From Iris pallida (lineage: Eukaryota; Streptophyta; Magnoliopsida; Asparagales; Iridaceae): DNA of 64,000 bases. The notes below the pieces were generated by a model. It had not been told where the DNA came from and searched no databases. It worked only from the letters and a program-made list of their open reading frames with translations. The translations under genes and the position numbers were made by a program. Where the stretch lies: contig JANAVB010023996.1 of NCBI GenBank assembly GCA_029216955.1, forward strand, positions 15,068,180-15,132,179. Direction: 5' to 3'. Positions 1-8,783 of this stretch are shown one piece after another. How positions within the stretch are numbered: position 1 is the stretch's first letter; the number at the start of each line of letters is the position of its first letter.

Positions 1-3
1 AGC

Positions 4-2214
4 ATGTACCTAGAGCCCTACTTGCCCAGTAGGTTCTCCCACCAGTTCAGGTACAGCCAGCTGTTCTTTGATTGTCCCAGTGCTTGCCTAGGCTACGAGG
101 GCAGTGTTCTTGACGGTATCAGGGCGTGGCATTATTACAATACGGTTCATACCCGACCTAGCTTCTCGGTCCCCGACGCTAATACGTAAGGGGAGATTTT
201 GTACATGGTGGCCCTCTATCATGTTGCGGCGAACAAACCTCCCGTGAATTTTGACATGAGCACCAGCTTCATTGTCAGGACCGGCTTGGCAGAGAAGCCC
301 GAGGGGTCCAAGAAGAGGAAGAAAAAGACGAATACGGTTCCTGTGCCGGACTCGGAGTCCACGACGGCGGGCGAAGAGGATGATGGGCAGGATGTCGATG
401 ATTTATCCCATTCCTCAGACGAGGAGGCGGGGGATCAGCCACCTATCGTGCCGGACGACATGGTTGTGAGGCGCCGCCTGCTGTGCCTGGTCCTTCGTGC
501 AAGCGAAGCAGGCGTATGTCTACTGATGATAGCGTAACCTACTCCACGAAGCGAGTTGCGGTAAGATGCCGCAGGCTATTTATTGATGATGTTGGCGCTG
601 TTTCTGAGGTGATTTTGAATTTCTACTTCCTTTTCCTTCTTTTTCTAAACTATGGCCTAATCATCTTCTTTTACTCTTTGTAGGCGTCAGAGGAGTCGGT
701 TTCTCGGGATCCGGCTGCTGAGGTCGATCCGGCCCTGACCACTTTGGTTGATGATATGTGCACCGCTATCATTTTCGATGGGGTTCTTTCGGAGGCGACA
801 GAGGAGCCCCACCTTGCTGAGACCTCCACCTATGGGGACGGGGGTTCTACTGCACCTGTCCCTGAGACAGCTGAATTTCAACGAGGTGATGTTAAACTGG
901 CTGGCACCCTTTCAGGAGTGGCTGGGGTAGAGAAACCAGTAAATTCAACTTAGAAGTCGCGGGTGAGAAGACTATATCAACCGCGAGCGAGCTGCGGCCT
1001 TCTTGCTCCTCCCCTGGTAAGATAAGCCGAATCTTAACTTGCGAGGAGGCCTATCTGCTCTATCATCATATCCTTCGGGTTATGTCGATTGATGGTTGCT
1101 TTGGACGTACAGGTCCTGCCCCTTCGTTGCCAGTGACATACATTGTCAGGATGGACTCTACCGGAGTGGATCTGATGGAAGCACATGTGCCTCCTTCTCT
1201 TCCCACCTATATTGAAGGGCCTCCAGCTGGTTCAAGTTTGGGGGCTCAAGTGGTGGCACAGTCGGGGCAAGGAACAATGCTTCCTGCGTCCTCCTCCTTG
1301 AATATAGTCTCGGGGGTTGACCTTTCTGCCTTGCCAAGTATCCAAGCTCTTCGGGCGGCGGAAGAGGAGCTAGCCGATATTCGTGCACTTTTCGTACGAA
1401 ATTTGTTTCCCTGGTGGTCGGGATGGCAAGTTTCGATGCTACTCCTTCGACATTGTCGGCCACACTCCCTCTGACGCCATCATCTATAGAAGTTTTGGAT
1501 GAAGTGTCCCAGGATGTCGTTGATAGCTTTCACCGCTATCTGAAGAGAGGGGTCGAGGCAGCCGTGGAGAAGGGAACTCCCTTTGCTATGGCCTGTCGGT
1601 GCGCCGGTGGCAAAATCGACATCCTTAGAACACTCCCCAGTGGGGCGGGGTTAGCTGCGCTTCTGGAGCCTATGCTATTAGAGGCCGATCGTCTTGTGGC
1701 TCAGTTTCATGTGTTGCAGCAAGCTGATCTGTCCGCAGCGATAGATCAAGAGTGCACCTTCCTCATAACCACGATGGAGAAGGTGAGGCTTGCTTGGGAG
1801 TCGATCAAGCCGTCTATACTGAAGGACCGCCATGATCTGTCTCAGTTACATGATCAATGGAGCCGTAGAAGTGAAGATTGCACGGCTCGGGAGGCGGCCG
1901 CCTCCCGTAGGGTAATTGACACCAGGGAGCAGATCCTCGAGCTCGAGAGAAAGCTGGCCTTCCTGGAGTCCGAGCTCGAAGCTGCCCGTACTGAGAAGGG
2001 ACTTACTATCCAGGAGGCTGACAGACTTAGTCGAGCTTCTGCCAATCTGGAACTCACCCTGAAGAAGATGGAGGATGACTGGCGGGCATATATGCACTTG
2101 GGTAATGCGGAGCAGTTTTCCCAGGAGGCTGAACGCCGAGCTAGACAACGGCTTGAACGGGGGACCTCCTTGGTGAGAAACCGCCTCCTGGAATTGTGTA
2201 ATGCCGAACCATAG
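4..2214 (+). pseudogene. Antisense plant-mobile-domain (PMD) / coiled-coil gene of Tat copy A, 3' part
   Basis: This gene is encoded against the gag-pol strand and its 5' part is outside the window. The first residues (YLEPYLPSRFSHQFRYSQ) match the C-terminal PMD signature (Y-x-P-x-R-x-x-x-Q-F) and align with the copy B gene near 60000. Next come a basic KKRKKK segment near 310-335, an acidic Ser/Asp/Glu stretch (350-435), a spliceable intron (561-683), a low-complexity region, and a C-terminal coiled coil at about 1850-2190 (heptad-like LERKLAFLESELEAA). The frame is broken by a stop at 187-189, a probable shift near 470, a stop at 951-953 and a shift near 1410-1470. PMD proteins are known as host gene-silencing factors and as passengers in Tat elements. 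Its function here is unknown. Confidence 0.75.
561..683 (+). other. Predicted spliceosomal intron in the antisense gene
   Basis: The donor GCG|GTAAGAT and acceptor CTTTGTAG|GCG bound a 123 bp, T-rich segment with a branch-point-like CTAAAC/CCTAATC near 650-660. Removing it joins the two coding segments in phase 0 and bypasses stops inside it. The copy B antisense gene has an intron at the equivalent place (59388-59463), just after a basic segment. This is predicted from sequence only. Confidence 0.7.
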
Positions 2215-2297
2215 ACGACATTTTTCTTTCTGTTCACATTTTTTTTCTTTTTGAGAGGGACGTGGTCCCAAAACATGTAATGCTTTTTTGGCTTTAA

Positions 2298-2303
2298 AAT
2301 AAA
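2298..2303 (+). promoter_or_regulatory. Poly(A) signal of the antisense gene
   Basis: AATAAA lies 84 nt after the antisense stop codon, in a T-rich 3' UTR. If it is used, the antisense mRNA ends at about 2320-2330, before the hairpin arrays. The arrays would then belong only to the sense element's 3' UTR. Confidence 0.55.
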
Positions 2304-2394
2304 AGAGTATGTTTTATTCCATCCTTTCTTTGTACTGCCTGGTGTGCTTGTGGTGTTATGGTGGCGTTTGCCCCGAATGGGAGGACTTATTTGT

Positions 2395-2991
2395 GGATCT
2401 GTTACCCTTGGCATACCTTGGTTTTAGGTACAGATAACAAGTTTGATGGGGATACCTAGAACAATTCCATGGTAAGGTGCTCATGGACGTTCCGGGTATC
2501 GGGAGAGAGAATGCCATGGAGCAGCTGGGCTCCCGGGGCATAATGAGCAATGGTGGGCCTGTACTAAGAGACTTAGCAAAGGACATTTGTGGGCCTATTA
2601 TCCTTGGCGTACCCTATCATAGGAAACGGATAACAGGATGAAAAGGTAACCAACATACTTACTCAGAGGTAATGAGGACATGGCAAGTATGAGGGTTTTA
2701 TCGTGGAGTCTTTCTACTCAGAGGTAATGAGGACATGGCAGGAGTGGACTCAACGGAGGATATTTATGGACCTATTATCCTTGACGTACCCTGGCTTAGG
2801 ATATGGATAATAGGGTGAAAAGGAAACCAACATACTTACTCAGAGGTAATGATGACATGACAAGTATGAGGGTTTTATCGTGGAGTCTTCCTACTCAGAG
2901 GTAATGAGGACATGGCAAGAGTGGACTCGACGGAGAATATTTGTGGACCTATTATCCTTGGCGTATTTCGGTTGTGGGTACGGATAATAAG
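2395..2991. repeat. Interspersed hairpin repeats, class B (CCTATTATCC stem)
   Basis: Several copies of a unit with arms CCTATTATCC and GGATAATAGG enclose a loop of about 24 nt beginning TTGGCGTACC. The arms are perfect at 2771-2780/2805-2814. They have one mismatch at 2594-2603/2628-2637 and are partial at 2948-2957/2982-2991. A weaker version starts near 2398 and another near 3238. These units alternate with the class A hairpins, so the spacer is an ordered series of stem-loops. The repeat is seen directly; any function is unknown. Confidence 0.7.
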
Positions 2992-3225
2992 TCGAAAGGG
3001 AATCAACATACTTACTCAGAGGTAATGAGGACATGGCAAGCATGAAGGTTTCTTCGACGGAGCCTTCCCACTCAGAGGTAATGAGGACATGGCAGGAGTG
3101 GGCTCAATGAAGGAGGGTACATAGAACGACTCAGAGGTAATGAGGACATGGAAGTTCTATGTAAAGGGGTGATTTGTTTTTGACGAAAGTGAAACGACTC
3201 AGAGGTAATGAGGACATGGTCGTTT
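2654..3225. repeat. Class A hairpin array: constant loop, variable complementary stems
   Basis: Eight copies of a 22 nt core containing AGAGGTAATGAGGACATGG start at 2662, 2717, 2839, 2894, 3015, 3071, 3130 and 3198. Each is flanked by inverted arms that differ between copies. CATACTT/AAGTATG occurs at 2654-2660/2685-2691 and again at 2831/2862. GAGTC..ACTC pairs with GAGTGGACTC (2742-2751 and 2919-2928). GAGCC..CCCACTC pairs with GAGTGGGCTC (3096-3105). TACATAGAAC/GTTCTATGTA (3118-3127/3154-3163) is a perfect 10 bp stem. AAACGA/TCGTTT occurs at 3192-3197/3220-3225. The core recurs in the same spacer of copy B (56701-57230). Tat 3' untranslated regions are known to be rich in tandem repeats; the constant-loop, variable-stem design is my observation. 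Confidence 0.9.
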
Positions 3226-3293
3226 TGGAAATTTGTGGATCTGTTACCCTTTTTGTGCACTGGGAGTGCGGGTAGTGGATCATGAGGGAGGAT

Positions 3294-3350
3294 CTCTTTC
3301 AGGAAGAAAGTTCTGAGGTATGTTCATACATGACTTACTATCTGAAAGAG
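3294..3350. repeat. Inverted repeat CTCTTTCAG / CTGAAAGAG
   Basis: A perfect 9 bp inverted repeat (3294-3302 and 3342-3350) has a 39 nt loop. It lies between the class A and class C arrays and continues the stem-loop series of this spacer. Confidence 0.6.
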
Positions 3351-3362
3351 TGACCGGAATGT

Positions 3363-3720
3363 GAGTTCAGAGGCACCTGCGGGTACATAACTCGATAATC
3401 TAGGAGATTGTGAGTTCAGCGGTACAGGAGGGTACATGACTCAATAATCTAGAATTTAGAAATGTGAGTTCAGCGGCACCAGCGGGTACATAACTCGATA
3501 ATCTAGGGTGTTGTGGATATGAGTTCAGCGGCACCAGCGGGTACATAACTCAATAATCTAGAATGTTGTGGATGTGAGTTCAGAGGCACCAGCGGGTACA
3601 TAACTCAATAATCTGGAATGTTGTGGATATGAGTTCAGTAGCACCAGCGGGTGCATAACTCAATAATCTGGAATGTTGTGAATATGAGTTCAGTGGCACC
3701 AGCGGGTGCATAACTCAATG
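3363..3720. repeat. Class C tandem repeat, about 55 bp x 7, with TGAGTT/AACTCA arms
   Basis: Seven units start with GAGTTCAG at 3363, 3412, 3466, 3521, 3575, 3631 and 3686. The core GAGTTCAGCGGCACCAGCGG is followed by a short stretch ending AACTCAATAATCT. In most units GAGTT near the start and AACTC near the end can pair. The array stops about 15 bp before the pol stop codon. No equivalent array is visible in copy B. Confidence 0.85.
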
Positions 3721-3735
3721 ACCTAAAAATGTCGT

Positions 3736-5085
3736 TTAGACATAATATTTCTTCAGAAACTTGCCGTTGACGGGCAACATGAGCAAGTCTCCGTTTTGTT
3801 TTACGAGACGGTAAGCGCCGTTGGAGAATACGGCCTCAATGATAAATGGACCTTTCTATTTTGGTTAGAACTTGCCGGCGGTCTTGTGAGTCATGACCAT
3901 CGGCCTCCGGACTGCCAGAACGAGATCGCCCACTTGGAATGTTCTGATTTTAACCTTCTTGTTGAAGGCTCCAGAGATGCGTGCTTGGTATAGCTCGATC
4001 CATTGCTGGGCCAGGAGGCACTTTTCATCTAAGACCTCCAACTCTTGTAGTCGGCGATGGTAGTTATCATCCGTCGTCAATTGGTAAGTAAGGGCGACGC
4101 GGAGTGAGGGTATTTGAGTTTCCAACGGGAGGACTGCCTCACTCCCGTACACCAGGGAAAATGGCATGTTTCCAGTGGCTGTTCGGACTGTGGTACGGCA
4201 CGCCTATAAGCATTTACCAAACTTCTCGTTTCAGTCGTATTTGTTGGACGATACAAACTTCTTGAGAAGTTTGATGATTGTTTTGTTGAATGCTTCTGCC
4301 AACCCATTCGCTGCCGGATTGTATGGCGTTGAAGCAATATTCTGGATGCGGTGCTTGTCCCAAAATCGATAAAAGGCGTGGCATACAAACTGCGGACCAT
4401 TATCGTAGATGATCCTTCGGGGCAGTCCAAAGCGATAGATGACGTGATGCTTGAGGAAGCTGATCACGTTTGAAGTCTTTACTTCTGTAAGTAGAACAGC
4501 TTCCGCCCATTTGGAGAAGTAATCCGTGATTGCGAGTATGAAGCGATGTCCTCGGGAAGAAGGTGGAGTGATTGGACCAATGATATCCATTCCCCATGCT
4601 TCGAATGGCCAGGACGCTACTGTCGGATGTAGAAATTCGGATGGTTGGTGGATGAAGTCCACATGGACTTGGCAAGCTTTGCACTTTCTTGCATAGGCTA
4701 TCGCATCTGCTACCATTGTGGGCCAGTAGTAACCCATTCGGCGAAGACGGTCTTACAATTTTAGGCCAGGCTGATGGGCCTCGCAGACACCGTCATGAGC
4801 TTCGCGTACGGCTTCTCTAGCTTCTGTGTTTGACAGACATCGGAGCAATAATCTATTGTAGGATCGGCGATACAACATTTTTGTCTCTGTATCATAGAAG
4901 AATCTGAGAGAACGCCTTCTGATAGAGGTGGCTTCCTTTGGGTCCTCCGGCAGAATGTTGTAGACTACGAAGTTAATGAGTAGTTGTCTCCAGTCTGGGA
5001 CTTCGTCGGTCGTCTGAGCGGAATAACTCGCCACGAATTGAACATTATTCTTGGGACAGACCAGTTCATGGCCTACCACATCCAC
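3736..5085 (-). pseudogene. Integrase domain of Tat copy A pol
   Basis: This is the C-terminal part of the pol polyprotein; it joins element DNA to the host chromosome. The zinc-binding HHCC region runs from about 4830 (HDGVCEAHQ) to 4670 (CKACQ). The core carries the DDE residues: Asp in MDIIGP (about 4580), Asp in IIYDNGPQF (about 4405) and Glu in GLAEAFNK (about 4300). All three are present. The C-terminal GPF-like segment KGPFIIEA and the terminal VNGKFLKKYYV end at the TAA at 3736-3738. The frame is interrupted near 4738 (Gln to TAA), near 4228 (TGA), near 4214 (Trp to TAG, by comparison with copy B), and by two stops around 3850-3865. It follows RNase H directly, as in all Ty3/Gypsy elements. 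Confidence 0.88.
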
Positions 5086-5088
5086 TGA

Positions 5089-6072
5089 TTAGGGAGCATA
5101 GTTCGGAACTGCTAGGGAAGCGACAAGGCCAGCTAAGGCATCGGCTTCGATATTTTGGAGTCTGGGAACATGTTCGATGAAGAACCCCTCGAAAGACGAG
5201 ATGATGTTGATTGCTATTTGGTGATAAGGGATCATATCTTCATGGCAGACTTCGTATTTGCCCCGGATCTGATTGACGATTAACTGCGAATCGCCGTATG
5301 CTTCAAGATATTCTACCCCCAGCTCTCTTTCCAGTTGGAGGCCAATGACCAAAGCGTTGTACTCGACCACATTGTTAGAGCAGGGTTCTGTGAGGGAGTA
5401 AGCACGATTGATCACCAATCCGGAAGGAAAAACCAGCACCACCCAGACTCTGACGACGATATTTCCCTTAGGTCCGGTCCTTGAGGCGCCGTCGAAGAAC
5501 ATCCGCCATATATCATCGTGAGAGGTCGCATGCGAGTTGACGACCTCATCTGGGATTCTTTCATATATTCTGGATGACTCCGAGCCTAGGTGGGCTGCTA
5601 AAAAGTCTGCCAGAGCTTGACCTTCAACAGCCTTTTGCGGGACGAAGATCATATGATAGGGGGACAGCAATATTGCCCATGTAGCAAGGCGAGAGCTGAG
5701 TGCCCCTGGCTTAGTCATGAGGACCCTGAGAGGGTTGACTCGTGAGATCACATGTATGGTTTGTCCTGGGATATAGTGCCGCGTCTTTTGAATGGCGAAC
5801 ACCAGGGCGAGGCATTCCTTCTCTACGACGGTATATCGGTGCTCTGGCCCGATCATCATTCGGCTGAGGTAATATATAGCTTGCTCATGGCCTGTATCGT
5901 TGTTTTGTGCTAGCAGAGCGCCGAGGAAATGCTCCATTGCTCGTACATAGAGCAGAAATGGTTTTCCAGCAACCGGGGCCACCAGGGCTGGAGGGTTCGA
6001 CAAATATTCTTTGATGCTGTCGAAGGCACGTTGGCATTCTTCATCCCATACGAATGAGATGCCTTTCTTCAT
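5089..6072 (-). pseudogene. Gypsy RNase H plus second archaeal-type RNase H (dual RNase H), copy A
   Basis: An uninterrupted 327-codon stretch. Residues 1-165 are the end of RT and the Gypsy RNase H, including an LLYVRAMEHFLGALLAQ segment and YTVVEKECLALVFAI. Residues 190-327 form a second, archaeal-type RNase H. It has MFFDGASR (about 191-198), NNVVEYNAL (Glu, about 237), AYGDSQLIVNQ (Asp, about 260) and IEADALA (Asp, about 312), so the acidic catalytic residues are present. RNase H removes the RNA strand of the RNA-DNA hybrid during reverse transcription. Acquisition of the second domain is a hallmark of the Tat lineage. The stretch is separated from RT by a one-base deletion near 6175 and from integrase by a TAA at 5089-5091. 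Confidence 0.9.
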
Positions 6073-6131
6073 GAGATGGGTGAATGGCCGACATCGTCCG
6101 GAGAGGTTAGAAATGAACCTCCTGATGTAAG

Positions 6132-7103
6132 CTAACCTCCCTTGGAGGTCTCTGAGTTCTCGAAGATTTCTCGGGGGCCCATCTCCATGATTGCCTTTGT
6201 CTTCTCAGGGTCTACGTGGATACACTGGGCGGTGATGATAAAACCCAAGAACTTTCTGCTGGATACACCCAAGAAGGATTTTGTGGGATTCATCTTCAGG
6301 TTGTGTGCTCGCATCAAGTCGAATTTCGTCCTCAGATCCTGAAGATGATCACCCCTACAGCGACTCTTGACGGCGATATCATCAACATAGCACTCCACCG
6401 TCTTGCGTAAGTGGTCTCTGAAGATGATACTCATGGATCTTTGATATGTGGCGCCAGCATTCTTTAAACCGAAAGGCATGACTGTGTAGCAGTATGTGCC
6501 AATCGGTGTTCGGAATGATGTATGCTTTTCGTCGTCAGAAGACATCTTGATTTGGTTGTACCCCGAGAAACCATCCATGAATGACATGCGTTCGAAGCCG
6601 CATGTGTTGTCGAACATGATGTCTATGATAGGGAGGGGGAATTCATCTTTGGGACATGCCTCGTTCAGATTGCGAAAGTCGATGCAGATTCGAATCTTTC
6701 CATTCTTCTTGAGGACCGGTACTATATTGGCGACCCAGTCTGGATGTTGCTCTTCGCGTATGAAGCCGCTGGCTATCAGTTTGTTGACTTTGGCTTCGAT
6801 CGCATCCATGATGCCCGGGCGGAAGCGTCGCAGTTGTTGTTTGACCGGCTTAGCCTCTAGCCGAATGTTGAGCTTGTGAAGGGTAACCTCGGGGTTTAGT
6901 CCTGGCATGTCTTCATAGCTCCAAGCGAACACATCAATATATTCCTTGACAAGTTCCAGCAGCAATTCTCGCTCTTCGTCTATTAGGCTCTTACTGACGA
7001 AGATTGGTTTTGGAGAAGATTCGCTGCCTAGATCCACTTGCATGACCTCATCTTCAGTAGGAGGTTCTCTCTGTTCAAACCACTTTTCCGATTGTGCATC
7101 CAA
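6132..7103 (-). pseudogene. Reverse transcriptase domain, copy A
   Basis: The Ty3/Gypsy RT domain copies element RNA into DNA in the cytoplasmic particle. Visible motifs in this 323-residue frame are the entry region FIREEQHPDWVANIVPV (about 114-130), CIDFRNLNEACPKDEFPLP (about 140-158), FMDGFSGYNQI (about 175-185), VMPFGLKNAGATYQ (about 208-221) and the catalytic YVDD (about 239-242). The end is scrambled: five C residues near 6173-6178 stand where copy B has the reading frame GCT CCC CCG. This one-base deletion shifts the frame before PRNLRELRDLQGRL, and translation would stop at 6132. An in-frame TAA at 7104-7106 (Gln in copy B) separates it from the preceding segment. Confidence 0.9.
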
Positions 7104-7106
7104 CTG

Positions 7107-7445
7107 TTAGGCACACGGCTCTAACTCGAGGATTTCAGGAATGTCTTTGTCTTCTTTGTAAGCGTCGGCGAATGCCATGTTGACTGACAGGACTTGCCTG
7201 AATACGTCTCCGATGCTGGTATCCGAATCAGAAGTTGGTGACTCGGTTGAATGTGAATGCCAGTCGCATTCCTCGTCTGAGCTTTCAGGGATTGTCGCGG
7301 GTGTGACATAACCTAGCCCATATCTGGTTTTGTTGTAGTAGTTTCGTGGTTTCCCAGTCGGGACTGGCGGCTTCAAAGGTAATCGTCGACCAGTGCCGTA
7401 GTTCAAACCTGTCGTAGCCTCCAGATCATACCCCTGTTTTTGCAT
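7107..7445 (-). pseudogene. Protease-RT linker of copy A pol
   Basis: A 112-residue stretch begins MQKQGYDLEATTGLNYGTGRR and continues through an acidic Ser/Asp segment (SPTSDSDTSIGDVFRQVLSVNMA). Copy B has the matching segment SSDSLTCDSDTNIGQAFKKI upstream of its RT, so this is a real part of the polyprotein and not a chance ORF. It is bounded on the right by stops in the 7446-7529 gap and on the left by the TAA at 7104-7106. It has no catalytic motif. Confidence 0.7.
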
Positions 7446-7529
7446 GAGGTATTTGGATTGGGGGCTATAGAGATACAGAGGCAGTCTCCCAGTATCTGAT
7501 TCAAGATCGACTTCTTCTATGGTGAAGGG

Positions 7530-8783
7530 CTACGGGTCGTCCTTTCGGCCGAAGATGATTGGATGGTCCCCTCCCTCGATTATGCGGTAAGCATTTTCCA
7601 CTGGAGTAAGCCGGTTTGCGGTGTACACATTTGTCACCTGTGTATGTAGGTGAGTTCCTATACCGTGTTCCATAGCATACATTGTACAAAGCTTATTAAG
7701 CTCGAGGTAGTTCAAAGATAGCCCTTTATTGATGAAGTAAGGTATCTTTTCTAGCGAGATTACATCATCTGTGGAGAAAATATTAGTGTGGGCAGCCACA
7801 TACTTGGCTAGCTCCGGTTCTTCTTCAGCTATCCCCTCTATAAATGAAGATCGAGAGGACGACCTGGGCAGCTTGATAGTCAATGGTTCAGCAGGTGGAG
7901 CCGAGCGTGGAGTTGTTGGCAAACTAGCGACCTCCAGTTTGGTACCTGATGCTGGGCGGGGAGTTGTTGGCTCGCTAGAAGCCCCAGACTTTGTATCGGG
8001 GTGACGACTCTTCCTGGGAAGGCGTATCGTCATTGGCTTGTCGGAAGGATGAAGCTTCTCCATTTGTGGCTGGCCGACCCTAGGCAATCTGATTGTCAGT
8101 GGCTCCGTTGTGGGTCTCAGCACTTGGCCAGACCTTGGCAGCCGGATTATCATTTGCTCTTCTTGTGCCGAGAGGCTGATTGCGTCCTTACGCAGAGTGG
8201 CTGTAAGGGGTGCGGACTTACCAGGTTTATGAGCTTGGAGGTGGATCGTTAGAGGTTCTTCTGATCCTGTGGCTATCTCGGTACGAGCTTGCATATCTAC
8301 TCCATCAAAGTGCCTCTTTGACTTTTCATATAGGCATGAGTCTGAGTAGTAGGATTCGACCCCTTTGAAGGGATCGATGTCGGCAAATTCTGTCCTCACG
8401 AAGCCGTATTTGTCGACATACTTGAAGCATTGGTGCAGCGTGGAAGGCACGATCATATAATCGTGTATCCAAGGGCGCCCCAAGAGGATGTTGTAAGAAG
8501 TGCCTGCATCTATGACGTAACATGTGACTTCCGACTGGAGATCGCCAATTTGGTACTTCAGACGAATCTTTCCAATTGGGCAGCTCCTGTCCGGATTGAA
8601 ACCGCTGATGGCGGTGCTTGTTGGCGTCAGGTGATGCATAGGGATACGAAGTTGATATAACAGACCCTTCGAGATGATGCTTATGGAAGAGCCAGGATTA
8701 ATGTGCATCCGATCCACCTTTACGTCGCCGATGTATCCAGTGTAATATAACGGGCGATCGTGCAGGTTGGTTTTGATGAGCAT
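7530..8783 (-). pseudogene. Aspartic protease domain, copy A (catalytic Asp replaced by Asn)
   Basis: Retroviral-type aspartic protease, expected to cut the gag-pol polyprotein. The fold is recognisable from RPLYYTGYIGDVKVDRM (about residues 10-26), the active-site loop HINPGSSISII (about 27-37), TCYVIDAGTSYNILLGRPW (about 86-104) and the following IVPSTLHQCFKY. The active-site motif should be D-x-G-S. Copy A has N-P-G-S, a G-to-A type change, while copy B keeps D-H-G-S. This copy is therefore probably inactive. After about residue 150 there is a Pro/Ser/Arg-rich linker with repeated LTIRLPR / MTIRLPR modules (about 8200-7850), then a conserved tail ending HPIIFGRKDDP. Confidence 0.85.

Noticed and set aside
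2654..3225. Possible CRISPR-like array: constant repeat of about 22 nt with variable spacers
   Set aside because: The host is a plant and the array is inside a retrotransposon. Spacing is irregular (about 50-120 bp), and the variable parts are complementary arms of the same hairpin, not independent spacers.
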